From: VRUE01 sp045805805
GTDB lineage: Bacteria; Actinomycetota; Thermoleophilia; Solirubrobacterales; 70-9
DNA: 64,000 bases
NCBI GenBank assembly: GCA_045805805.1
Contig: JBJMKO010000102.1
Span: 7,883 to 71,882, forward strand
Direction of reading: 5' to 3'
The stretch's first letter is position 1; each line of letters begins with the position of its first letter. The position numbers and the translations under genes are program-made. The notes below the pieces were generated by a model. That model saw only the letters and a list, made by a program, of their open reading frames with translations, did not search any database and was not told where the DNA came from. Of this stretch, positions 8,185 to 16,305 are shown in pieces.

Positions 8185-9420
8185 ATGGCAGAGGCAGGCC
8201 TTAAAGAGCTGCTGGAGGCCGGAGTCCACTTCGGCCACCAGACGCGTCGCTGGAACCCCAACATGCGCCGCTACATCTTCGGCGAGCTGGACGGGATCCA
8301 CATCATCGACCTGATCCAGACCGAGGCGCTGCTGGAGAACGCCCGCCGCTTCGTCGGCGAGCTGGCCAGCGGCGGCGGCACCGTGCTCTTCGTCGGCACC
8401 AAGAAGCAGGCGCGCGGACCGGTCGAAGAGTGGGCCGACCGCTGCAAGATGCCCTACGTCAACCAGCGCTGGCTCGGTGGCCTGCTGACCAACTTCAACA
8501 CGATGTCGGCGCGGATCGCCCGCCTGCACGAGCTGACCAACTGGCGCGACGAGGGCAAGCTGGACCTGCTCCCGACCAAGGAGCGGATGGGGATGCAGGC
8601 CGAACTCGCCAAGCTCGAGTTCAATCTCGGCGGCGTCCGCGACATGGACCGGCTCCCCGACGCGGTCTTCGTCACCGACCTCAAAACCGAGGAGATCGCG
8701 GTGCGCGAGGCCGCCCGCCTGCGGATCCCGATCATCGGCCTGGTCGACACCAACTGCGATCCGACCCCGATCGACTACGTGATTCCCGGCAACGACGATG
8801 CGATCCGCTCCTGCCAGCTCGTGATCGGCACGATCGGTGGCGCGATCGACGAGGGCGCGAGCACCTGGCGGGTCCAGGAGGAGCGCCGCATCGCCGAGGA
8901 AATGCAGCGGCGCAAGGTGGAAGAGGAAGAGCGCAAGAAGCGCGAGGAGGAAGAGAAAATCCGGGTTGCCGCCGAGGAGGCGGCGAAGAAGGAGGCGGCC
9001 GAAGCGGAGGCTGCCAAGCAGGCCGAGGCGGCTCAGGCGGCTGCCAAGGCTCCTGCTGCAGCCCCGGCCGCTCCGGCTCAGGGGCAGGCTGCTCCGGCTG
9101 CGGCACAGGCCGCTCAGTCCGCGGGTCCTGTCGCCGCAGGGGACCCACCACCCCCTGCGGTCGCTAAAGCGTCCTCGGGGGCGGTTCCCCCTACGGCGCC
9201 ACCCGCGGAAGGGGCGGGGAAAGCAGGGCAGCCCGAGGCGAAATCGGTAGAGCCCGCTGCGGAGAAGACGCCCGAAGCCAAGGAATCGAAGTCCGAGGCG
9301 TCTGAGCCTGCTGCGGAGGAGAAAGCTTCTGAGGCGAAGGCTGAGGAGCCTGCGGCTGAGGAGAAAGCTTCTGGGGAGCCCGTGGCCGAGGAGAAGGCTT
9401 CCGAGGGGGAGAGCAAATGA
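8185..9420 (+). CDS. rpsB: 30S ribosomal protein S2 with a long Ala/Glu/Pro C-terminal extension
   Basis: 411 aa. Residues 1-230 are canonical S2 (LLEAGVHFGHQTRRWNPNM, FVGTKKQA, NQRWLGGLLTNF, DTNCDPTPIDYVIPGNDDA). From about 235 there is a Glu/Lys/Arg coiled-coil-like stretch, then Ala-, Pro- and Glu-rich low-complexity sequence. S2 is usually 230-300 aa, so the tail of about 175 aa is very long. Part of it (about residues 312-342) is encoded by a family-B palindromic repeat. AAGGAG lies 8 bp before the ATG, and tsf overlaps by 4 bp. Confidence 0.95.
   Translation: MAEAGLKELLEAGVHFGHQTRRWNPNMRRYIFGELDGIHIIDLIQTEALLENARRFVGELASGGGTVLFVGTKKQARGPVEEWADRCKMPYVNQRWLGGLLTNFNTMSARIARLHELTNWRDEGKLDLLPTKERMGMQAELAKLEFNLGGVRDMDRLPDAVFVTDLKTEEIAVREAARLRIPIIGLVDTNCDPTPIDYVIPGNDDAIRSCQLVIGTIGGAIDEGASTWRVQEERRIAEEMQRRKVEEEERKKREEEEKIRVAAEEAAKKEAAEAEAAKQAEAAQAAAKAPAAAPAAPAQGQAAPAAAQAAQSAGPVAAGDPPPPAVAKASSGAVPPTAPPAEGAGKAGQPEAKSVEPAAEKTPEAKESKSEASEPAAEEKASEAKAEEPAAEEKASGEPVAEEKASEGESK
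9117..9207. repeat. Family B inverted repeat, copy 2, inside rpsB
   Basis: In-frame palindromic repeat within the rpsB tail, with TCCGCGGGT at the left end and ACCCGCGGA at the right. It aligns along most of its length with the ispG-proS intergenic repeat: CGGGTCCTGTC, CCCACCACCCC, TGCGGT.GCTAAAGC, TCCTCGGGG and CGGCGCCACCC are shared. Here it encodes a Pro/Ala-rich segment including GDPPPPAVAKASSG. Confidence 0.8.
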
Positions 9421-10019
9421 GCGTTACCGCTGGCGATGTGAAGGCGCTTCGGGATCGGACCGGGGCGGCGATGATGGATTGCAAGTCCGCTCTGTCCGAG
9501 GCAGAGGGGGATGTCGATCGGGCGATCGAGATCCTTCGGGTCAAGGGGCAGGCGTCCGCCGCGAAGCGGGAAGGGCGGGGGACGAACGAGGGTGTCGTCG
9601 CCTCCTACATCCATGCCAACGACAAGGTCGGGGCGATGGTCGAAGTCCAGTGCGAGACCGATTTTGTCGCCCGCAACGAGGACTTCAAGGCCTTCGCCTA
9701 CGAGGTCGCCCTGCACGTCGCCGCGACCGCTCCTCAGTACGTGACGATCGAGGAGATCCCCGAGGAGGAGCGCGAGGCCGAAAAGAGGGTCTTCGAGGAG
9801 AAGGCTCGCGAGGACGGCAAGCCCGACAACGTGGTCGAGAAGATCGTCGAGGGCCAGCTCGCCAAGTGGGGTAAGGAAGTCGCCTTGCTCGACCAAGACC
9901 ACGTCAACGCGGAGAAGCACGACTCGAAGTCGATCGAGGAGCTGCGCCAGGAGCTGGCGGCCAAGACGGGCGAGAACATTCGCATCGCCCGCTTCTCCTA
10001 CTTCCGCGTCGGCGAGTAG
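9417..10019 (+). CDS. tsf: Elongation factor Ts
   Basis: 200 aa, the short EF-Ts form. It has an N-terminal UBA-like domain (VKALRDRTGAAMMDCKSAL, with the conserved TGAAMMDCK), and a core with YIHANDKVGAMVEVQCETDFVARNEDFK. EF-Ts recycles EF-Tu-GDP. The ATG overlaps the rpsB stop (ATGA), giving a standard rpsB-tsf operon followed by pyrH and frr. Confidence 0.96.
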   Translation: MSVTAGDVKALRDRTGAAMMDCKSALSEAEGDVDRAIEILRVKGQASAAKREGRGTNEGVVASYIHANDKVGAMVEVQCETDFVARNEDFKAFAYEVALHVAATAPQYVTIEEIPEEEREAEKRVFEEKAREDGKPDNVVEKIVEGQLAKWGKEVALLDQDHVNAEKHDSKSIEELRQELAAKTGENIRIARFSYFRVGE

Positions 10020-10076
10020 GCGACGCGCGAAATCGCAGGTAGGCTCTTCGCGACGCGGAGCGAGCCCGCCAACCCG

Positions 10077-10811
10077 ATGGCACCGACCCCTCAGTTCAAA
10101 CGCATCCTGCTCAAGCTCTCCGGCGAGGCCTTGATGGGCGATCTCGAGTACGGCACCGACGCCACCGAGGTGAGGCGCATCGCCGAGCAGGTATCGGCGA
10201 TCCGCGCCCGCGGCGTCGAGGTGGCGATCGTCGTCGGCGCCGGCAACATCTATCGTGGGCTCTCCGCCGCGGCCGAAGGCATGGACCGGGCCACCGGCGA
10301 CTACATGGGGATGCTGGCGACGGTGCTCAACGCTCTGACCCTCCAGGACGCGCTGGAGAAGGCGGGTGAGGACACCCGGGTCCTCTCCGCCATCGACATC
10401 AAGGAGATCGGCGAGCCCTACATCCGCCGCAGGGCGATACGCCACCTGGAGAAGGGCCGGGTGGTGATCTTCGCCGCCGGCACCGGCAACCCGTTCTTCA
10501 CCACCGACACGGCGGCGGCGCTGCGGGCGCTGGAGACCCACGCGGAAGCGATCCTGATGGCGAAGAACGGGGTCGAGGGCGTCTTCGACTCCGATCCCGC
10601 GATCAACCCCGACGCCAAGTTCATCGCCGCGATCGGCCACCGCGAGGCGATCGAGCGCAACCTCAAGGTAATGGACTCGACCGCGCTCTCGCTCTGCATG
10701 GACAACGACCTGCCGATCTACGTCTTCAACATGGGGGACGCGGGCAACATAGATAGGATCGTCAGCGGCGAGAGGGTGGGCACGCTGGTCTCCAGCGCGC
10801 CTGCCGGATGA
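10077..10811 (+). CDS. pyrH: UMP kinase
   Basis: 244 aa amino-acid-kinase fold: ILLKLSGEALMGD (phosphate loop), VAIVVGAGNIYRG, MGMLATVLNAL, FAAGTGNPFFTTDTAAALRA and the UMP-site GVEGVFDSDP. It phosphorylates UMP to UDP and is often GTP-activated in bacteria. It lies in the usual rpsB-tsf-pyrH-frr order with a 57-bp gap after tsf. Confidence 0.96.
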   Translation: MAPTPQFKRILLKLSGEALMGDLEYGTDATEVRRIAEQVSAIRARGVEVAIVVGAGNIYRGLSAAAEGMDRATGDYMGMLATVLNALTLQDALEKAGEDTRVLSAIDIKEIGEPYIRRRAIRHLEKGRVVIFAAGTGNPFFTTDTAAALRALETHAEAILMAKNGVEGVFDSDPAINPDAKFIAAIGHREAIERNLKVMDSTALSLCMDNDLPIYVFNMGDAGNIDRIVSGERVGTLVSSAPAG

Positions 10812-10827
10812 CGAGAACGGGGGTCAA

Positions 10828-11391
10828 GTGGAGCTGATCGACGAAATGCTCGAGGACGCCGGCGGCCGCATGGCCAAGTCGGTCGAATCGAGCCGTGGCG
10901 AGCTGGCCACGGTGCGCACCGGCCGGGCCTCGCCGCACCTGCTCGACCGCATCGTGGTCGACTACTACGGCGCCCAGACGCCGCTCAAGCAGCTCGCCAA
11001 CGTGGCGACCTCCGACGCCCGCCTGCTCACGGTCACGCCGTTCGACAAGTCCTCGATCGGGGCGATCGAGAAAGCGATTCAGGAGTCCGACGTCGGCCTT
11101 ACCCCGAGCAACGACGGCAACGTCGTCCGGCTGCAGATCCCCGAGCTGACCGAGGAGCGTCGCCGCGAGATGGTCAAGGTGGTGCACGGCGTGGCCGAGG
11201 AGGGGCGGGTGGCGATCCGCAACATCCGTCGCGAGACGATGCACGACCTGCGCGAGCTGAAAAAGGAGGGCGAAGCCGGCGAGGACGACGAGCGCCGCGC
11301 CGAGACCGCCCTGCAGAAGCAGACCGACGAGGCGATCGCCGAGATCGATGCTCTCCTGAAGGGGAAGGAAGAGGAGATCCTGGAGGTGTGA
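10828..11391 (+). CDS. frr: Ribosome recycling factor
   Basis: 187 aa, full length. The signature includes ELATVRTGRASPHLLDRIVVDYYGAQTPL, then IPELTEERRREMVK and VAIRNIRRETMHDLRELKKEGE. With EF-G it splits post-termination ribosomes. GTG 10828 is used. The gene overlaps uppS by 4 bp, linking translation and envelope lipid genes in one transcript. Confidence 0.96.
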   Translation: MELIDEMLEDAGGRMAKSVESSRGELATVRTGRASPHLLDRIVVDYYGAQTPLKQLANVATSDARLLTVTPFDKSSIGAIEKAIQESDVGLTPSNDGNVVRLQIPELTEERRREMVKVVHGVAEEGRVAIRNIRRETMHDLRELKKEGEAGEDDERRAETALQKQTDEAIAEIDALLKGKEEEILEV

Positions 11392-12059
11392 GTGCCTCCG
11401 CGCGGTACGTGGCGATCATCACCGACGGCAACGGGCGCTGGGCGCAGCAGCGGGGGTTGCCGACGATAGAGGGGCACCGAGCCGGTGCCGACACGGTCAA
11501 GGCGCGCCTGCGCGATGCGGTCGAGCTGGGGATCGAGGAGCTCACCGTCTTCTCCTTCTCGACCGAGAACTGGTCGCGGCCGGCCGAGGAGGTCACCGGG
11601 CTGATGGCGATGTTCGGCGAGCGGATCGACGCTGAGACCCCGGAGCTGGACGCGGAGGGAGTGCGGATGCGCTTCGTCGGCCGCCGCGAGGGCGTGGCGC
11701 CGGAGCTGGTCGAGCGCATGGAGCGGGCCGAAGAGACGACCGCTGGCAACGAGCGCATCTCGCTCTTCGTCGCTTTCAACTACGGCGGCCGGGCGGAGAT
11801 CGTCGAGGCGGCGCGTAGCTTCGAGGGAAGCTCCGAAGAGGAGTTCCGCCGCCACCTCTACGCGCCCGAGATGCACGACCCCGACCTGCTGATCCGTACC
11901 AGCGGCGAGCAGCGCGTCTCCAACTACCTGCTCTGGCAGTGCGCCTACTCGGAGCTGGTCTTCCGCGACGAGCTCTGGCCGGACATCGGGCGCGAGGGGC
12001 TGGAGGAGTGCCTGCGGGAGTTCGAGGCGCGCCGGCGTCGCTTCGGGGCGAGGGCCTAG
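11388..12059 (+). CDS. uppS: Isoprenyl transferase (undecaprenyl diphosphate synthase family)
   Basis: 223 aa cis-prenyltransferase. Visible motifs: YVAIITDGNGRWAQQRGLP (catalytic Asp, diphosphate loop), GHRAGADTVK, TVFSFSTENWSRP, DPDLLIRTSGEQRVSNYLLWQCAYSE and FRDELWPDI. It makes the C50-C55 polyprenyl carrier for cell-wall synthesis. The GTG start overlaps frr; cdsA begins at the base after its stop. Confidence 0.94.
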   Translation: MSASARYVAIITDGNGRWAQQRGLPTIEGHRAGADTVKARLRDAVELGIEELTVFSFSTENWSRPAEEVTGLMAMFGERIDAETPELDAEGVRMRFVGRREGVAPELVERMERAEETTAGNERISLFVAFNYGGRAEIVEAARSFEGSSEEEFRRHLYAPEMHDPDLLIRTSGEQRVSNYLLWQCAYSELVFRDELWPDIGREGLEECLREFEARRRRFGARA

Positions 12060-12950
12060 ATGCGGGACCTCTTCGACGACGAGATGTTCGCCGAGGAGCC
12101 GGCGCCCAAGCCGCGCCCGCCGAGGACGCCCCGGCGCCGGGGCGGCGGTGCCGCCACCGGCGAGACGGCCAAGCGCATCCTCTTCGCGCTCCCCTGGGTC
12201 GCCTTCGCGATCGCGATCACGGTCGCCGGTGGGCTTGTCTTCACGGCGGCGATGATCGGCATCGGCGTGCTCTGCCTGCGCGAGTACCTGGCGCTGACGG
12301 GGGAGATGCGGCCGATCGCCCGAGCCGCATACATCGCCGTCGCGGGGCTGATCATCGCCGCCCACTTCGGCACCGCCTTCAACGTGCTGCTCGTCCTCGC
12401 CGCCTCGTTCCCGGTGCTTTTCGCCTTCGGTGCCGACGGCCGCCATCGCGAGGGCATCACGGTCTCGATGGGCATCACCCTGCTCGGGATCGTCTGGATC
12501 GGCATTCCGCTGGCACACGCGGTGTTCCTGCGCGACCTGCCAGACCACGGGGCCGCTCTGCTCATCGACGTGCTGGTGGGCACCTTCGCCACCGACACCG
12601 GTGCCTACGCCACCGGCCGAACCTTTGGCTCGCACAAGATCGCCCCCAGCCTCTCGCCCAACAAGACGCTCGAGGGCCTGATCGGGGGTTTCGTCATCGG
12701 CACGATGGCCTTCTGGTTCGCCGGCCTCTACCAGGACTGGCTCTCGGGGGTGGACGCCCTGATCATCGGCGCCGCGGTCGCCGCGATCGCCCCGGTCGGC
12801 GACCTCTTCGAGTCGCTGTTGAAGCGCGACCTTGGCAAGAAGGACACCGGCACCCTCTTCGGCCCCCACGGCGGCATCCTCGACCGCCTAGACGCCGTCC
12901 TCTTCACAGTAGTAGTCGCCTACTACCTATCGATCCAGCTCATCTACTGA
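12060..12950 (+). CDS. cdsA: Phosphatidate cytidylyltransferase
   Basis: 296 aa integral membrane protein with about seven to eight hydrophobic segments after a basic, Pro-rich N-terminus of about 35 aa. It has the family C-terminal signature SPNKTLEGLIGGFVIG followed by GDLFESLLKRDLGKKDTGTLFGPHGGILDRLDA, with the catalytic metal-binding residues. It makes CDP-diacylglycerol from phosphatidate and CTP. It sits in the uppS-cdsA-dxr-rseP order found in many bacteria. Confidence 0.95.
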   Translation: MRDLFDDEMFAEEPAPKPRPPRTPRRRGGGAATGETAKRILFALPWVAFAIAITVAGGLVFTAAMIGIGVLCLREYLALTGEMRPIARAAYIAVAGLIIAAHFGTAFNVLLVLAASFPVLFAFGADGRHREGITVSMGITLLGIVWIGIPLAHAVFLRDLPDHGAALLIDVLVGTFATDTGAYATGRTFGSHKIAPSLSPNKTLEGLIGGFVIGTMAFWFAGLYQDWLSGVDALIIGAAVAAIAPVGDLFESLLKRDLGKKDTGTLFGPHGGILDRLDAVLFTVVVAYYLSIQLIY

Positions 12951-12995
12951 CGAATCTGCATTTACCCCCTCTGAGCGGGGGCAAATGCAGATTCG
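12951..12995. repeat. Intergenic inverted repeat downstream of cdsA
   Basis: CGAATCTGCATTT and AAATGCAGATTCG are perfect arms around CCCCC-TCTGA-GCGGGGG, beginning in the base after the cdsA stop codon. No T-tract is present. It could end cdsA transcripts as a strong hairpin or be one of the dispersed palindromes seen between other host genes. Confidence 0.75.
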
Positions 12996-13030
12996 CGGTC
13001 CCGGCTGCCCACCTCCTTATCCTGCTGTAG

Positions 13031-14176
13031 ATGAAGAAGCTGCTGATTCTCGGGTCGACCGGGTCGATCGGGACGCAGGCGCTGGAGATCGTCTCCGCGT
13101 CCAATGACCTTGAGGTGGTCGGGCTCGCCGCCGGGTCGAGCTGGGAGCGGGTGCTGGCCCAGGCGACGGAGCACGGCGTCGACACGGTCGCGTTCTCCGA
13201 TGCAAGCGCGGCAGAGGCTGCGGGCCGGGCCTGGGACGGGCGGGTCCTCGCCGGCGAAGAGGGGATCCGCGAGCTGATTGCCTCTTCCGGGGCCGACCTC
13301 GTCCTCAACGGGATCGTCGGTGCGGCGGGGCTGGGCCCGACGATCGTCGCCCTCGGCGAGGGGATCGACGTGGCGCTGGCAAACAAGGAGAGCCTCGTGA
13401 TCGGGGGCGAGCTGACGATGGCGCTGGCCGAGGCGACGGGGGCGCGGCTGCTGCCGGTGGACTCCGAGCACTCGGCCCTCTTCCAGCTGATCGGGGCGGA
13501 GCCGCCGGGCACGGTCGACCGGCTGGTCCTGACCGCCTCGGGTGGGCCCTTCCGCGGCCGCACCGACCTCGACGAGGTCAGCGTCGAGGAGGCGCTCGTC
13601 CACCCGACCTGGAGCATGGGCGGGCGGATCACGATCGACTCGGCGACGTTGATGAACAAGGGCTTCGAGGCGATCGAGGCGCACCACCTCTTCGGCGTCT
13701 CCTTCGAGCGGATCGAGGTCGTCGTCCACCCCCAGTCGATCGTCCACTCTCTGATCGACCTCAATGACGGCGCCACCCTGGCCCACCTCGGCCACCCCGA
13801 CATGCGCGTGCCAATCTCCTACGCGCTGCACTACCCCGAACGCGCCGACGTCGACGTGCCGCGGCTCGACCTCGCCGCCGTTGGCGAGCTGACCTTCGAG
13901 CAACCGGACCCGGAGACCTTCGCCTGCTTGCGCCTCGCGATCGAGGCAGGCAGGGCGGGGGGGACGGCGCCCTGCGTCCTCAACGCCGCCGACGAGGTCG
14001 CCGTGGCCGCCTTTCTCGACGGCAAGATCGACTTCACCGCGATTCCCGCCGCGATCGAGCGCGTTCTGGCGGCGATGCCGCCGTCGCGGCCGACCCACTT
14101 CGAAGACCTCTTTGCCGTCGATGCCGAGGCCCGCCGCCGTACCGAAGAAGAGGTGGGGGGGTTGGCGAAGGTATGA
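13031..14176 (+). CDS. dxr: 1-deoxy-D-xylulose 5-phosphate reductoisomerase
   Basis: 381 aa. NADPH-binding LILGSTGSIGTQALEIV at the N-terminus; central ANKESLVIGG and LPVDSEHSALFQ (metal ligands Asp and Glu); then LTASGGPFRGR, HPTWSMGGRITIDSATLMNKGFE and VVVHPQSIVHSLI. It catalyses the committed step of the MEP isoprenoid pathway. ispG of the same pathway is 2 kb downstream. It overlaps rseP by 4 bp. Confidence 0.96.
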   Translation: MKKLLILGSTGSIGTQALEIVSASNDLEVVGLAAGSSWERVLAQATEHGVDTVAFSDASAAEAAGRAWDGRVLAGEEGIRELIASSGADLVLNGIVGAAGLGPTIVALGEGIDVALANKESLVIGGELTMALAEATGARLLPVDSEHSALFQLIGAEPPGTVDRLVLTASGGPFRGRTDLDEVSVEEALVHPTWSMGGRITIDSATLMNKGFEAIEAHHLFGVSFERIEVVVHPQSIVHSLIDLNDGATLAHLGHPDMRVPISYALHYPERADVDVPRLDLAAVGELTFEQPDPETFACLRLAIEAGRAGGTAPCVLNAADEVAVAAFLDGKIDFTAIPAAIERVLAAMPPSRPTHFEDLFAVDAEARRRTEEEVGGLAKV

Positions 14177-15267
14177 CGTGGCTGCTGGTCTTTCTCGGCT
14201 TCTCGCTGCTGATCGTCCTCCACGAGGGCGGGCACTATGTCGCCGCGAAGGCGACCGGGATGCGGGTGGAGAAGTTCTTCCTCTTCTTCGGGCCCAAGAT
14301 CGTCTCCTTTCGGCGGGGCGAGACCGAGTACGGGATCGCGTCTATCCCACTTGGGGGGTTCGTGAAGATCAGTGGCATGAGCCCCGAGGAGGAGCTGCCT
14401 CCCGAGGTCGAGTCGCGCGCCTATCACCGCCAGCCCGTCTGGAAGCGGATAGTCGTGATTGGGGCCGGACCGGCCGTCAACATCGCCCTCGCCTTCGCGA
14501 TCTTCCTCTTCGTCTACTTCGCCAACGCCCAACAGGCCACCCAATCGGTTGCCGAAGTGCGGAAAGGATCGCCGGCGGCCAAGGTGCTGCGTCCCGGAGA
14601 CAGGATTCTGGCCGTGGACGGCAAGGCCTACCCGGGTCTCGACAGGGAAGCCCGCCTGGAACGGTTTGGCAGGCAGGTCGCTTCCCACGGATGCGCCGGC
14701 AAGCAGGTCGACGGATGCAGGTCGGCGACTCCGGTTGTGCTCCGAATCGACCGCGACGGGAACCCACGCGCGCTTTCCGTGACTCCCGAATACGACGAGG
14801 CGGCAGGCCGCGCCCTGGTCGGCTTCTCCTACAGCACCGAACCGGACAGCATCGGCATCGGCACTGCCATTGGCCGCGCCTGGGATTCGGTCTGGCTGGT
14901 CACCAGCAAGACGGCCTCGATCTTCTCGAGGATCTTTGAATCCGAGCAACGCAAGCAGATCTCCGGCATCGTCGGCGTCAGCGACGTCGCCCACCAGACG
15001 ATCGAGGTCGGGGTCTATCCCGCCCTGTTGCTCCTCGCCCTGGTCAGCCTCTCGCTCGGCCTGATCAACCTCCTCCCGATCCTCCCCCTCGACGGCGGCC
15101 ACATCTTCTGGAGCCTGGCCGAGAAGCTGCGGCGCGGGAAACCGGTGCCCTTGCGGGTGATCGAGCGCGCAACCGTCGTCGGCTTCGCCCTGGTCGTGGC
15201 GCTGATGTTCATCGGCCTCACCAACGACATCGGCCGCATCACCGGCGAAGGCTTCCAGGGCCGCTAG
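14173..15267 (+). CDS. rseP: RseP-type site-2 membrane metalloprotease (M50)
   Basis: 364 aa. The zinc site HEGGHYVAAK is in the first membrane segment (residues about 17-26), followed by the conserved KFFLFFGPKI and GGFVKISGM. A periplasmic PDZ domain (about 120-210) and the C-terminal LLPILPLDGGHI supply the third ligand. It performs intramembrane cleavage of anti-sigma factors or signal peptides. The PDZ region contains two extra cysteines (CAGKQVDGCRS). The start overlaps dxr; the stop overlaps the convergent next gene by 4 bp. Confidence 0.94.
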   Translation: MTWLLVFLGFSLLIVLHEGGHYVAAKATGMRVEKFFLFFGPKIVSFRRGETEYGIASIPLGGFVKISGMSPEEELPPEVESRAYHRQPVWKRIVVIGAGPAVNIALAFAIFLFVYFANAQQATQSVAEVRKGSPAAKVLRPGDRILAVDGKAYPGLDREARLERFGRQVASHGCAGKQVDGCRSATPVVLRIDRDGNPRALSVTPEYDEAAGRALVGFSYSTEPDSIGIGTAIGRAWDSVWLVTSKTASIFSRIFESEQRKQISGIVGVSDVAHQTIEVGVYPALLLLALVSLSLGLINLLPILPLDGGHIFWSLAEKLRRGKPVPLRVIERATVVGFALVVALMFIGLTNDIGRITGEGFQGR

Positions 15268-16220
15268 CCGCGAAGGACCTTGAAGGCGTAGGAGGCGGGG
15301 CTCGGATCCACCCCGCCGGAGTCGTCGCGGGCGCGCACCCTGAAGACGTGTCGGCCCAGCGCCAGCTTCTTGGTCGTGAAGGGCGAGCGGCAGTGCCTGT
15401 AGGGCTTGCCGTCGAGCCTGCACTGGAAGGTGACGCCCCGCTCGTCGGCGGCGAAGCGGAAGGTCGGTGTGCGGTCGTGGGTCTTGTGAGGCGGCTTTCG
15501 CTTCAGCAGGGTCTGGGGCGCGTTGCCGCCGGGCCCGCCGGGCCCACCGGACCCGCCTCCACCACCGTTCGCGGATTTGCAGGGACTCTCGATCGGGGAG
15601 ATCGCGTTGTCGCGCGGGTTCGGTTCCACTTCCGCGAAGTCCGTGGCGCTGTCGTCGTTGTCGTCGACCGAAGGCGAATCGAGCAGCGTCGCGCACCCTT
15701 TCGCGATCGAGCGGCGCAGGGCCATGCCGGCCCCGACCCCTCCCGGGGAAGCCGGATTGCCGACTTTCAGCGTGGGCACGTGCGCGGGCAGGGGACCGGT
15801 GAACGCGCCCCAGGCGACGCAGTCCGGCGGCGAGCCTTCGATCCAGCAGACCGCGCCCCCGGCCGGCGAGAGGTTGAGGCCACCTTCGCTTGCGTCGGGT
15901 GCCGGGCGTTCGTCGAACGCCAGCGGGTAATTCGTGTCGGCGACCAGGATCGTCGACTGGTTGGCCCCGTTGGCCACGTTCGAGGCGAAAGCGAAGTCGT
16001 CGACCGCTTTGCCCGCCGCGTCGTAGGCGACCAGGTGGCGGCCTTTGACGAAGTTCTGCCCCGATGACCACATCTGCAACTCGACGTAGCTGCCGTCGTT
16101 GGCGCCCGGGTATACCTCGCGGATCGACATCTGGTGGAAGGTGGCCTGCACCGCCTGCGCCGTCCACAGGCTCGCGCCAAGCACGACCGCGAGAGCCCCA
16201 AGGGTGCGTAGCCTCCCCAT
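15264..16220 (-). CDS. Secreted protein with lamin-tail-like N domain and Thermoleophilia-type C-terminal module
   Basis: 318 aa. Signal peptide (about 1-26), then a lamin-tail-like beta domain (IREVYPGANDGSYVELQMW, GRHLVAYDAAGKAVDDF, ILVADTNYP), a Gly-rich linker (about 225-240) and a C-terminal beta module with FQCRLDGKPYRHCRSPFTTK and LGRHVFRVRARD. The same C-terminal module ends the RTX-like protein at 32.3-34.5 kb. No catalytic residues were recognised; a surface or adhesive role is plausible. It is convergent with rseP and divergent from ispG. Confidence 0.8.
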   Translation of the reverse strand: MGRLRTLGALAVVLGASLWTAQAVQATFHQMSIREVYPGANDGSYVELQMWSSGQNFVKGRHLVAYDAAGKAVDDFAFASNVANGANQSTILVADTNYPLAFDERPAPDASEGGLNLSPAGGAVCWIEGSPPDCVAWGAFTGPLPAHVPTLKVGNPASPGGVGAGMALRRSIAKGCATLLDSPSVDDNDDSATDFAEVEPNPRDNAISPIESPCKSANGGGGGSGGPGGPGGNAPQTLLKRKPPHKTHDRTPTFRFAADERGVTFQCRLDGKPYRHCRSPFTTKKLALGRHVFRVRARDDSGGVDPSPASYAFKVLRG

Positions 16221-16305
16221 CCGCAAGAGCCTACGGACTGGCCGCGGGCGAGGTTCAATCCGCCCCGAGCCCCGGCCCGGCCTGCCGCCCGGATACGCTT
16301 CGCGT

